NCBI RefSeq assembly: GCF_025195125.1 | Contig: NZ_JAMGSL010000008.1 | Location: forward strand, 290,707-354,706 | Source of the DNA: Streptomyces sp. Je 1-79 | GTDB taxonomy: Bacteria > Actinomycetota > Actinomycetes > Streptomycetales > Streptomycetaceae | Length of the DNA: 64,000 nt | Direction of reading: 5' to 3' | Shown: piece by piece, positions 33,595 to 44,048 of the stretch | Layout of the letters: each line of letters starts with the position of its first letter | How positions within the stretch are numbered: position 1 is the stretch's first letter | Program-made: the position numbers and the translations under genes | The notes under the pieces: generated by a model | What the model was told of the DNA's origin: nothing | Database searches by the model: none | Seen by the model: only the letters and a program-made list of their open reading frames with translations

Positions 33595-34062
33595 CTAGAG
33601 CGCCCGGCGCATCGCGCGGTGCGGGATGCCCGCGTCCGGGAACTCGGGGCCGTACACCTCGTAGCCGAGCCGCTCGTAGAAGCCGAGCGCGTGGGTCTGG
33701 GCGTGCAGGTCCACGGCCGTGAGGCCGCGCTCGCGCGCGGCGTCCTCGATGGCGCGGACCAGCGCCGCGCCGACCCCGAGTCCGCGCGCGGCCTGGGAGA
33801 CCGCGAGCCGTCCCAGCGAGCCGACGGAGGTGTCCGCGCCGGTCTTGCCGACCGCGTCGGCGCCGTGCAGCAGCCGGCCGGTGCCCAGCGGCAGCCCGTC
33901 CTCGCGCAGGGCGAGGACGTGGACGGCGGTCTCGTCGTAGCGGTCGTACTCGATGTCCTGCGGCACGTTCTGCTCGACGACGAAGACCTCGCGGCGGACC
34001 GCGAAGCAGGCCTCCCGGTCGTCCCGGCCGACCGCCTCGCGGACCTCGTAGCCGGTGCTCAC
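33595..34062 (-). CDS. GNAT family N-acetyltransferase (ElaA-like)
   Basis: A 155-residue acyl-CoA-dependent acetyltransferase. The CoA pyrophosphate loop is GRLAVSQAARGLGVGAALV (RxxGxG/A pattern), followed by a helix and the FYERLGYEVYGPEF motif near the C-terminus. The opening FAVRREVFVVEQNVPQDIEYD is typical of the ElaA/YjcF group. The GTG overlaps the stop of the pseudouridine synthase gene by 4 bases, giving a coupled pair. The substrate is unknown. Confidence 0.9.
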   Translation of the reverse strand: MSTGYEVREAVGRDDREACFAVRREVFVVEQNVPQDIEYDRYDETAVHVLALREDGLPLGTGRLLHGADAVGKTGADTSVGSLGRLAVSQAARGLGVGAALVRAIEDAARERGLTAVDLHAQTHALGFYERLGYEVYGPEFPDAGIPHRAMRRAL

Positions 34063-35000
34063 GCGCTCTCCGCCTCGATCCGGTCCAGCGCCTGCCGCAG
34101 GTCCGCCGGGTACGTGCTCGCGAACTCGACCCAGCGCCCGTCCGACGGGTGCTCGAAGCCGAGCCGCACGGCGTGCAGCCACTGGCGGGTCAGCCCGAGG
34201 CGCTTGGCCACCGTCGGGTCCGCCCCGTAGGTGAGGTCGCCGACGCAGGGGTGGCGCTGGGCCGACATGTGCACGCGGATCTGGTGCGTACGGCCGGTCT
34301 CCAGCTTGATGTCGAGCAGCGAGGCCGCGCGGTACGCCTCGATCAGGTCGTAGTGCGTCACCGACGGCTTGCCCTCGGCGGTCACGGCCCACTTGTAGTC
34401 GTGGTTCGGGTGGCGCCCGATCGGCGCGTCGATCGTGCCGCTCATCGGGTCCGGGTGGCCCTGCACCAGCGCGTGGTAGCGCTTGTCCACGACCCGCTCC
34501 TTGAACTGCGCCTTGAGCAGGGTGTACGCCCGCTCGGACTTGGCGACGACCATGAGACCGGAGGTGCCGACGTCGAGCCGGTGCACGATCCCCTGGCGCT
34601 CGGCGGCGCCGGAGGTCGAGATGCGGTACCCGGCGGCGGCGAGGCCGCCGATCACGGTCGTCCCGGTCCAGCCGGGGCTCGGGTGCGCGGCTACCCCGAC
34701 CGGCTTCATAATCACGACGATGTCGTCGTCGTCGTGGATGATCTCCATGCCCTCGACGGGCTCGGCGACGATCTGCACCGGCGCCGGGGCCCCGGGCATC
34801 TCGACCTCGAGCCACGCTCCGCCGCTCACCCGCTCGGACTTGCCGACGACGGCGCCGTCGACCAGGACCTTGCCGGAGGCGGCCAGCTCCGCCGCCTTCG
34901 TACGGGAGAACCCGAACATCCGGGCGATGGCGGCGTCGACGCGCTCGCCCTCCAGGCCATCGGGAACGGGCAGGGTTCGGATCTCGGGACTCGTACTCAC
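34059..35000 (-). CDS. RluA-family rRNA pseudouridine synthase (RluD-like)
   Basis: A 313-residue enzyme that isomerises uridines in rRNA. Residues 1-85 form an S4 RNA-binding domain (RVDAAIARMFGFSRTKAAEL). The catalytic Asp is in the signature HRLDVGTSGLMVVAK, and the KRYHALVQGHP, GRTHQIRVHM and ADLTYGAD-like (GDLTYGAD) motifs follow as in RluC/RluD. The GTG start is 17 bases after lspA. The order lspA-rluD is common across bacteria. Confidence 0.94.
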   Translation of the reverse strand: MSTSPEIRTLPVPDGLEGERVDAAIARMFGFSRTKAAELAASGKVLVDGAVVGKSERVSGGAWLEVEMPGAPAPVQIVAEPVEGMEIIHDDDDIVVIMKPVGVAAHPSPGWTGTTVIGGLAAAGYRISTSGAAERQGIVHRLDVGTSGLMVVAKSERAYTLLKAQFKERVVDKRYHALVQGHPDPMSGTIDAPIGRHPNHDYKWAVTAEGKPSVTHYDLIEAYRAASLLDIKLETGRTHQIRVHMSAQRHPCVGDLTYGADPTVAKRLGLTRQWLHAVRLGFEHPSDGRWVEFASTYPADLRQALDRIEAESA

Positions 35001-35017
35001 CCGTCGAGTATGCCTTG

Positions 35018-35599
35018 TCAGTCCTTGTGGACGGTGCCGTCGGGGTCCAGGCCCCGGAAGGACAGGATCACGATCAGGAAGCCGCCGCAGACGATCGCCG
35101 AGTCGGCGAGGTTGAAGACGGCGAAGTGCGCGGGCGCGATGAAGTCGACGACCGCGCCCTCGAAGACGCCCGGGGAGCGGAAGATCCGGTCGGTCAGGTT
35201 GCCCAGCGCACCGCCGAGCAGCAGACCGAGCGCGATCGCCCACGACGTGCTGTAGAGCTTGCGCGCGAGCCGGATGATCACGACGATCACGGCGGCCGCG
35301 ATACAGGTGAAGATGATCGTGAAGGCCTCACCCATGCCGAAGGCGGCGCCCGGGTTCCGGATCGCCTCGAACCGCAGCACGTCGCCGATCACCTGGATCG
35401 GCTCGTGGCCCTCCAGCTCGGCGACCACGAGCATCTTGCTGCCGAGGTCGAGCAGGTACGCCACGAGCGCCACCACCAGGAGCGCGACGATCTTGCGCCT
35501 GCCCTTCGGCCGCGCGTCCGGAGCCGGGGCGGCGGTCTCGCCGCCCGCGCCGTCCGCGTCTGATTCCGGCGTACCGATGATGCGCTCCGCCTCTGCCAC
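35018..35599 (-). CDS. lspA: Lipoprotein signal peptidase (signal peptidase II)
   Basis: A 193-residue membrane aspartyl protease that cleaves prolipoprotein signals after diacylglycerol addition. Four helices are predicted. The family motifs NPGAAFGMG, GNLTDRIF and FNLADSAIV are present; the Asp residues of the last two are the catalytic pair. The first 33 residues form an extra Pro/Ala-rich cytoplasmic extension that is longer than in E. coli. The start is GTG. The rluA-type gene follows 17 bases downstream. Confidence 0.96.
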   Translation of the reverse strand: MAEAERIIGTPESDADGAGGETAAPAPDARPKGRRKIVALLVVALVAYLLDLGSKMLVVAELEGHEPIQVIGDVLRFEAIRNPGAAFGMGEAFTIIFTCIAAAVIVVIIRLARKLYSTSWAIALGLLLGGALGNLTDRIFRSPGVFEGAVVDFIAPAHFAVFNLADSAIVCGGFLIVILSFRGLDPDGTVHKD

Positions 35600-35662
35600 G
35601 TGAGTCCCTCAACCTAGGTGCCCTGACTGTGCACGAGGGTACGGCACACCCCTTCGGCGCCG

Positions 35663-36460
35663 TCAGCCGCGGCGCTCCTGCTTCTGCTTGTCCTCGACGC
35701 AGAGCGTGGCCCGCGGGAACGCCTGCATGCGCGCCTTGCCGATCGGCTTGCCGCAGACCTCGCAGAGGCCGTACGTGCCCGCGTCGAGGCGTTCCAGGGC
35801 GTGCTCGGACTGCTCCAGCATCTCGCGGGCGTTGGCGGCCAGGGCGAGCTCGTGCTCGCGCGTGATGTTCTTGGTGCCGGTGTCCGCCTGGTCGTCGCCC
35901 GCGCCGTCCCCGGAGTCCCGCATGAGCCCGGTCAGCTCCTCCTGGGAGTGGAGCAGCTCCGCGCGGAGCCGGAGGACCTCGCTCTCCAGCCCGGCGCGGG
36001 CCTCGGTGACCTCCTCGGCCGTCCAGGGGTCCTCGCCGGGACGTACGGCGAGCTCACCGGCGCGCGCCTGGGGGACCGCGGCCTCCCCTTCGGCCGTCGT
36101 GACGCCACCCGCGGTCTTCTTCGCTGCCACTGTCCCGGCTCCTGTCTGCTCCACGTGCGCCGCGGATGCGGCCTTCTTCTTGACTGCGGTCCTCTTCGCG
36201 ACGGCCTTCCCGGCGGGCGGGGCCTTCTTCGCCGGCGGAGCCTTCCTGACGGCCGCCTTCTTCGCCGGGGTGGCCTTCTTCGCCACGGCCTTGGCGGCCT
36301 TGGCGGTCTTCGCCGCCGCCTTGGCCGTGGTCTTCCGTGCCGGGGCCTTCTCGGCGGCCGCCTTCTTCGCGACCGTCGTCTTCCTGCCGGTGGCGTCCTT
36401 GGCCGCCCCGTCCGCACCGGCGGCCGAGGTCTTCTTCGCGGCGGTCTTCTTCGCCACCAT
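35663..36460 (-). CDS. TraR/DksA-type zinc-finger protein with histone-H1-like tail
   Basis: A 265-residue protein. Residues 1-100 are a Lys/Ala/Pro-rich tail (AAKKT, KKATPAKKAA and similar units) like eukaryotic histone H1 or bacterial HU/Hc1 tails, suggesting nucleic-acid binding. Residues 145-220 form the DksA-type coiled coil (ARAGLESEVLRLRAELLHSQ and onwards), and the C-terminus is the finger YGLCEVCGKPIGKARMQAFP. In canonical fingers the pattern is CxxC-x17-CxxC; here it is Cys233, Cys236, Cys254 and Asp257, so the fourth ligand is Asp. DksA proteins bind RNA polymerase through its secondary channel. ATG with AAGGGG upstream. Confidence 0.9.
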   Translation of the reverse strand: MVAKKTAAKKTSAAGADGAAKDATGRKTTVAKKAAAEKAPARKTTAKAAAKTAKAAKAVAKKATPAKKAAVRKAPPAKKAPPAGKAVAKRTAVKKKAASAAHVEQTGAGTVAAKKTAGGVTTAEGEAAVPQARAGELAVRPGEDPWTAEEVTEARAGLESEVLRLRAELLHSQEELTGLMRDSGDGAGDDQADTGTKNITREHELALAANAREMLEQSEHALERLDAGTYGLCEVCGKPIGKARMQAFPRATLCVEDKQKQERRG

Positions 36461-36735
36461 GTCGCGGCCCCTTCACATTTTGTGATCTTGCTCGCGAATC
36501 GTGCTGGGACGATAAATCGGCCCAAGGCCCGCGGCAACGGGGCACGCCGCCGTTCGCACCCGCCCCATGCCGGTGGCACGGCGAGTCTGCATCCGTTGTG
36601 CCCAGCTCCCCGCCCGGTGAATCCGCCCCGCGACGGCCCGTGAAGTCCGGTCGCGGCCGTGTGGCCATTCGGGTCACGCGGGACCCCCTCGGCGAGCCGC
36701 CGGAAAAGCGGTCTGCCGACCCGCGCTCCGCCCCG

Positions 36736-36741
36736 TACACT
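36736..36741 (+). promoter_or_regulatory. -10 element of the ileS leader promoter
   Basis: TACACT (TAnnnT pattern) lies about 7 bases before the first bases of the T-box stem I. The -35 region is weak (TGCCGA, 16-base spacer). The stretch 36461-36735 between the DksA gene and this promoter holds no gene that I can support. Confidence 0.5.
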
Positions 36742-36747
36742 GGCCGG

Positions 36748-37020
36748 AGCGAAAGGCTTGGATGGGGACGAGTAGCGTCGCAAGCAGCCATGAGCGACCC
36801 GGGGACGGTGAGAGCCCGGGGGCGAGCCCGATGTGAAGGATCACCCCGGAGCCGTCGGAAGAAAGCCGTCAGGCGAGTAGAACCGGCATCGCGACCCCAA
36901 TGAGGGGGCCACGGGCACACGCGCCCGGGGCCAAGGAGGGTGGTACCGCGGGAGCCGCGCAGCACGGCGCTCTCGTCCCTCCGGACGGAAACGAAGCAGT
37001 CCGCCGGAGGAAGTTCGCCG
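36748..37020 (+). promoter_or_regulatory. T-box riboswitch (translational, Ile-specific) controlling ileS
   Basis: This leader senses uncharged tRNA(Ile). The stem I start has GATGGGGACGAGTAGC; the specifier is ATC at 36840-36842 (an Ile codon, in GAAGGATCACC, followed by the conserved purine); stem III has GAGTAGAACCGG; the T-box core GGGTGGTACCGCGG is at 36938-36951. No terminator precedes ileS. Instead CCTCCGG-A-CGGA (36978-36989) can pair with TCCG-CCGGAGG (37000-37010), burying the Shine-Dalgarno sequence. In the alternative fold GGAGGG (36935-36940) takes CCCTCC (36977-36982), freeing it. The folds exclude each other, so control is of translation initiation. Confidence 0.95.
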
Positions 37021-40158
<3,138 letters not shown>

Positions 40159-40169
40159 GCCCCGAGACG

Positions 40170-40204
40170 AAAAGGCCCGGCACCCCTGGGGTGCCGGGCC
40201 TTTT
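40170..40204 (+). terminator. Intrinsic terminator after ileS
   Basis: Seventeen-base complementary arms (40170-40186 and 40188-40204), starting with AAAA and ending TTTT, 11 bases after the ileS stop. The hairpin ends in a T run, unusual here, so it should also work in reverse. Confidence 0.93.
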
Positions 40205-40253
40205 CGCTACCCCCACCGAGGCCGCGCCCCCGCGACGCCCCCACCCACGGCAA

Positions 40254-40289
40254 AGGGCCGGGCCCCTGGTTTCCCAGGGGCCCGGCCCT
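40254..40289 (-). terminator. Intrinsic terminator after divIVA
   Basis: Sixteen-base perfect arms (40254-40269 and 40274-40289) with a TTTC loop, 43 bases beyond the divIVA stop. It ends the minus-strand cluster. Confidence 0.9.
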
Positions 40290-40332
40290 CAGCCTGCCGA
40301 CGGCTACGCGCTCATCGCGCGACCCGCCGCCG

Positions 40333-41430
40333 TCAGTTGTCGTCCTCGTCGATCAGGAAGCCGCGCATCGGCGCCGGCGCCTGCTGCATCGGCTGCGGCG
40401 CCTGCGGACGGACCGGAGCCATCGGCTGGGTCATCGCCGGGGACATCTGCTGCTGACCGCCGTAGGACGGGGCACCGCCCATGGACGGACCGCCCATGGA
40501 GCCGTTGCCGCCGTACGACGGGGCGCTCGCGCCCGCCGAGGCCATCGAGGGCGACGGCGGCAGGGAGGCCGTGGCCGGCGTCCGCGGCGGAGCCAGCGAG
40601 TCGTCCGCCTGGGTCTCCAGCTGACGCAGCTGCGACTCCAGGTACGACTTCAGACGCGTGCGGTACTCGCGCTCGAAGCCGCGCAGGTCCTCGACCTTGC
40701 GCTCCAGCGTGGCGCGGGCGGACTCCAGGGAGCCCATCGCGACGCGGTGCTTCTCCTGCGCGTCCCGCTCCAGCGCGTCGGCCTTGGCGCGGGCGTCCCG
40801 CTCCAGGCCCTCGGCGCGCGAGCGCGCCTCGCCGACGATCTTGTTGGCCTCGGAACGGGCCTCCGCGATCGCCTGGTCGGCCGTCTGCTGGGCCAGCGAG
40901 AGCACACGGGCGGCGCTGTCGCCACCGGGGCCCTGCTGGGGCTGCTGCATCGGCTGCTGCATCTGCTGCTGCGGGTGCCCCATGGGGCCGCCCATCGGCT
41001 GACCCATCGGGCCACCCTGCATCTGACCGGGGCCGGGGCCCATCGGTCCACCCTGCATCGGGCCGGGGCCGTGGCCACCAGGACCGGCGGGAAGCTGCGG
41101 CGCACCGGACGGCAGCTGCGGCGGACCCATCTGCGGGGGCTGCTGCTGGACCGGCGGTCCGGATATGGCGGCGGGCACCGGGGCGCCGGGACCGACGGGA
41201 CGATCCTGCTGCTCCGGGGGCTTGCGCATGCCCTGCTGCTGCTGGTTCTGCGCGGCGGCACGCGTCGCGGCGGCCAGCTTGGCGCGCAGGTCCTCGTTCT
41301 CGCGGAGCAGGCGGGTCAGTTCGGCTTCGACCTCGTCGAGGAAGGCATCGACCTCGTCCTCGTCATAGCCTTCTCGAAGGCGGACGGTCGTGAACTGCTT
41401 GTTCCGCACGTCCTCGGGGGTCAGCGGCAT
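40333..41430 (-). CDS. divIVA: DivIVA polar growth determinant
   Basis: A 365-residue cytoplasmic scaffold that marks hyphal tips and directs apical wall growth, essential in Streptomyces. The N-terminal membrane-binding domain is classic: MPLTPEDVRNKQFTTVRLRE followed by YDEDEVDAFLDEVEAELTRL. A first short coiled coil (residues 30-70) is separated from a second one (about 170-265) by a Gln/Pro/Gly/Met-rich linker of about 100 residues with repeats such as GGPMG and QQMQQPMQQ, typical of streptomycete DivIVA. The tail has another Gly/Pro/Gln-rich stretch. ATG with AGGTGAAGAAGAG upstream. Confidence 0.97.
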   Translation of the reverse strand: MPLTPEDVRNKQFTTVRLREGYDEDEVDAFLDEVEAELTRLLRENEDLRAKLAAATRAAAQNQQQQGMRKPPEQQDRPVGPGAPVPAAISGPPVQQQPPQMGPPQLPSGAPQLPAGPGGHGPGPMQGGPMGPGPGQMQGGPMGQPMGGPMGHPQQQMQQPMQQPQQGPGGDSAARVLSLAQQTADQAIAEARSEANKIVGEARSRAEGLERDARAKADALERDAQEKHRVAMGSLESARATLERKVEDLRGFEREYRTRLKSYLESQLRQLETQADDSLAPPRTPATASLPPSPSMASAGASAPSYGGNGSMGGPSMGGAPSYGGQQQMSPAMTQPMAPVRPQAPQPMQQAPAPMRGFLIDEDDN

Positions 41431-41485
41431 CTCTTCTTCACCTCTACGTAGTCGTCGGCAGTCGGCAAGACCGTATCGTCCACAT

Positions 41486-41776
41486 TCACCTCGCGAAGCT
41501 GCTCACGATGGAGATCAGGATGTAGACGATGATCATCAGAACGAAGAAGGACAGGTCAAGTGCCACGCCCCCGAGACGCAACGGCGGGATGAACCGCCGA
41601 AGAAGCTTGAGCGGTGGATCGGTGACAGTGTAGGTGGCCTCCAGAACGACCACCATCGGCTTACCGGGTTGCCATGAACGTGCGAACTGAAAGACGTAGT
41701 CCATGACCAACCGGAAGATCAGCACGATGAGGAAGCACATCAGAGCGATGTAGACCACTTGTAGTGCGACGCCCAT
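41486..41776 (-). CDS. YggT family membrane protein
   Basis: A 96-residue protein with two membrane helices (VVYIALMCFLIVLIFRLVMDYVF-like segment at about 7-27, and LSFFVLMIIVYILISIVSSF at 74-93) and the family loop VTDPPLKLLRRFIPPLRLGG. It sits between sepF and divIVA, the usual place for YggT genes in Gram-positive division clusters. A role in division or osmotic balance is inferred from neighbourhood and family; no enzymatic motif exists. Confidence 0.93.
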   Translation of the reverse strand: MGVALQVVYIALMCFLIVLIFRLVMDYVFQFARSWQPGKPMVVVLEATYTVTDPPLKLLRRFIPPLRLGGVALDLSFFVLMIIVYILISIVSSFAR

Positions 41777-41853
41777 CCCGCGCTTCCCTCTCCCCTGGCT
41801 CTCGTGCTCTCACTTGTCCGGCCTTCCGGCCGGCCGTTCCGGTCTTCGTGTTC

Positions 41854-42474
41854 TCAGCTCTGGTTGAAGAATCCGCCCTCTGCGATCCGGGCCTTGTCCT
41901 CCGCCGTGACATCGACGTTAGCAGGCGACAACAGGAACACCTTCTGCGTCACGCGCTCAATGCTGCCATGGAGCCCGAAGACGAGTCCGGCGGCAAAGTC
42001 GACAAGTCGCTTCGCATCGGTGTCGTCCATCTCCGTGAGGTTCATGATCACCGGGGTGCCCTCACGGAAGTGTTCCCCGATGGTACGGGCTTCGTTGTAG
42101 GTCCTCGGGTGCAACGTGGTGATGCGGTAGGGCTCCCGCTCGGACACGACCTTGGGCATGATCACCGGCGCGTTCTTCTCCAGGCTCGGACGTTCGGGTG
42201 TGATGGACGCCACGGGGGCGATTCGCGCCGGACGTCCGCTTTCGGTGGATAGTGGGGCGGCGTGAGCGACCGGCTCGCGCGGCGCGATCTGCTGCACCAC
42301 CCGCACCGGCTCCTCGCGCTCCACCTGGCGGGGGGGCTGATGGCGCCGCTCTCGCTCGGGTTCCGGTTCCAGCTCGGGTTCGAAGTCGTCGTCGGGGTCG
42401 AACCCCCGGCCGTCGTACCCATCGTCCTCCACGAGGCCGAGGTAGACCGCCATCTTGCGCATCGCGCCGGCCAT
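41854..42474 (-). CDS. sepF: Cell division protein SepF
   Basis: A 206-residue protein that binds the C-terminal tail of FtsZ and tethers it to the membrane, standing in for the missing FtsA. The N-terminus MAGAMRKMAVYLGLVEDD is the amphipathic membrane anchor. An acidic, Arg-rich variable linker (residues 20-100) leads to the conserved beta domain (ITTLHPRTYNEARTIGEHFR, VIMNLTEMDDTDAKRLVDFA, RVTQKVFLLSPANVDVT). The ATG has GGAGGA upstream. It follows yggS on the same strand. Confidence 0.96.
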   Translation of the reverse strand: MAGAMRKMAVYLGLVEDDGYDGRGFDPDDDFEPELEPEPERERRHQPPRQVEREEPVRVVQQIAPREPVAHAAPLSTESGRPARIAPVASITPERPSLEKNAPVIMPKVVSEREPYRITTLHPRTYNEARTIGEHFREGTPVIMNLTEMDDTDAKRLVDFAAGLVFGLHGSIERVTQKVFLLSPANVDVTAEDKARIAEGGFFNQS

Positions 42475-42598
42475 TCTCTGAGTCCTCCGCTCTGTGGTGG
42501 ATCGGCCTCGTCGCCAAGTGCCCGTGATCCACGCGGCCTGCCCGCCGACCGGCGGGGATGACCATATTTTCTGCTGTGGTCCGACTTGCTTCGCGACG

Positions 42599-43318
42599 TT
42601 ACCCGAGCCTGGGGCGGACACCCAGTACCGCCGTACCGATGCGCACATGTGTCGCTCCGGCCGCCACCGCGTCCTCGAGGTCCGCACTCATCCCCGCGGA
42701 CACCATGTTCGCAGCCGGACGGGTCACGCGCAGGAGAGTCGACAAATCCATCAGGCGGTCGAACGCCGCACGTTGGCGCCCCGCGAAGGGGCCGGCGAGC
42801 GGTGCGACGGTCATCAGTCCGTCGAGCCTCAGCCCGGGCGCGGCATCCACCGCGGCGGCCAACTCCTCGATGCCCTCCGGCGACACCCCGCCCCTGTCGC
42901 CCCGCGCGCCCGATTCGGCGTCGAGTGCGACCTGGACGAGGCAGCCCAGTTCGCGCCCGCCCTTCTCCGCCGCGGCCGAGAGGGCGGTGACGAGCTTCAG
43001 GCGGTCGACAGACTGCACGACATCCGCATAACTCGTCACAGAACGGACCTTGTTGGTCTGCAACTGACCGACGAAGTGCCAGCGGAGGTCCAGATCCGCA
43101 CAGGCGGCGGCCTTGGGGGCCGCGTCCTGGTCGCGGTTCTCGGCGACGTCCCGTACACCGAGTTCGTGCAGGATGCGCACGTCGCTCGCGGGGTAGGTCT
43201 TGGTGACCACGATCAGGGTCACGTCCTCCCGCTCGCGCCCGGCGGCGGCACACGCGGCGGAGATACGTTCCTCCACCCGCGCCAGGTTCTCGGCGAGTTC
43301 GGCCTTACGGTCCGTCAT
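42599..43318 (-). CDS. yggS: YggS/PROSC family PLP homeostasis protein
   Basis: A 239-residue alanine-racemase-fold barrel that binds pyridoxal 5'-phosphate. The PLP lysine is in LIVVTKTYPASD, and the WHFVGQLQTNKVR and GLRLDGLMTVAPL motifs are present. The usual FGENYVQE motif reads VAENRDQDAAPKA here, the actinobacterial variant. It begins 2 bases after the pgeF stop codon and is followed by sepF. The protein is thought to buffer free PLP rather than catalyse a reaction. Confidence 0.94.
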   Translation of the reverse strand: MTDRKAELAENLARVEERISAACAAAGREREDVTLIVVTKTYPASDVRILHELGVRDVAENRDQDAAPKAAACADLDLRWHFVGQLQTNKVRSVTSYADVVQSVDRLKLVTALSAAAEKGGRELGCLVQVALDAESGARGDRGGVSPEGIEELAAAVDAAPGLRLDGLMTVAPLAGPFAGRQRAAFDRLMDLSTLLRVTRPAANMVSAGMSADLEDAVAAGATHVRIGTAVLGVRPRLG

Positions 43319-43319
43319 A

Positions 43320-44048
43320 TCAGTCCAACCAGACATATCCCGCGAGTCGCCCCGTGGTGCGATCGCGGCGGTACGAGTAGTGGTCACCCGACTCACGGGT
43401 GCAGACCTCGTCGGCCCGCCGGTCCCGGACCCCCAGCCGCTCCAGCTGCGCGTGGACTCCGGCGGTGACGTCCACGGCCGGGGTGCCCCAGCTCGTCTCG
43501 GCGAAGGCAGCCGGTTCGACCGCGGCCACCTCGGCGCGCATCGCCTCGGGTACCTCGTAGCAGCGCCCGCAGACGGCGGGGCCGGTACGGGCGGTGATAC
43601 GGGCCGGGTCGGCGCCGAGTTCGATCATGGCCTTCACCGCGGCCGGTACGACTCCGGCGACCATCCCGGGCCGCCCGGCGTGGGCGGCCGCGGCGACCCC
43701 GGCGACGGGGTCGGCGAGAAGGACGGGGGTGCAGTCGGCGGTGAGGACCGCGAGAGCGAGTCCGCGCCGGGTGGTGACGATCGCGTCGACCGCCGGAACC
43801 GGCCGGTCGCCCCAGGGGCCGTCGACCACCGCGACATCGGGGCCGTGCACCTGGTTCATCCAGACGACCTGCCCGGGGTCGAGCCCCAGGGCCCCGGCGA
43901 CCCGGGCCCGGTTGGTCCGGACGGCCTCGGGGTCGTCCCCCACGGCGCCGCCGAGATTGAGCTCCTCGTACGGAACGGCGCTCACCCCGCCCCACCTGTC
44001 GGTGAAGGCGAAATGCGCGCCGCTCACGGGTTCGAGCTTCTCTATCAC
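43320..44048 (-). CDS. pgeF: Laccase-domain peptidoglycan-editing protein (PgeF/YfiH)
   Basis: A 242-residue single-domain protein of the Cu-oxidase_4/YfiH family. The zinc/copper-type site residues are recognisable in NQVHGPDV, LAVLTADCTPVLLAD and AAAHAGRPG, and GPAVCGRCYEV follows. In other bacteria PgeF removes L-Ser misincorporated into the cytoplasmic wall precursor at the position of L-Ala, which fits its location after ftsZ and next to the mur genes. Its GTG start overlaps the ftsZ stop by 4 bases. Confidence 0.93.
   Translation of the reverse strand: MIEKLEPVSGAHFAFTDRWGGVSAVPYEELNLGGAVGDDPEAVRTNRARVAGALGLDPGQVVWMNQVHGPDVAVVDGPWGDRPVPAVDAIVTTRRGLALAVLTADCTPVLLADPVAGVAAAAHAGRPGMVAGVVPAAVKAMIELGADPARITARTGPAVCGRCYEVPEAMRAEVAAVEPAAFAETSWGTPAVDVTAGVHAQLERLGVRDRRADEVCTRESGDHYSYRRDRTTGRLAGYVWLD

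Noticed and set aside
34056..35243. Longer start for the pseudouridine synthase gene upstream of 35000
   Set aside because: The extension would run through lspA codons; the S4 domain begins just after the GTG at 35000.
40923..41010. Repeat-rich stretch (CAGCTGCTG/GGGCCCAT-type) in divIVA as a mobile or CRISPR-like repeat
   Set aside because: It encodes the Gln/Pro/Met/Gly-rich linker usual in streptomycete DivIVA.
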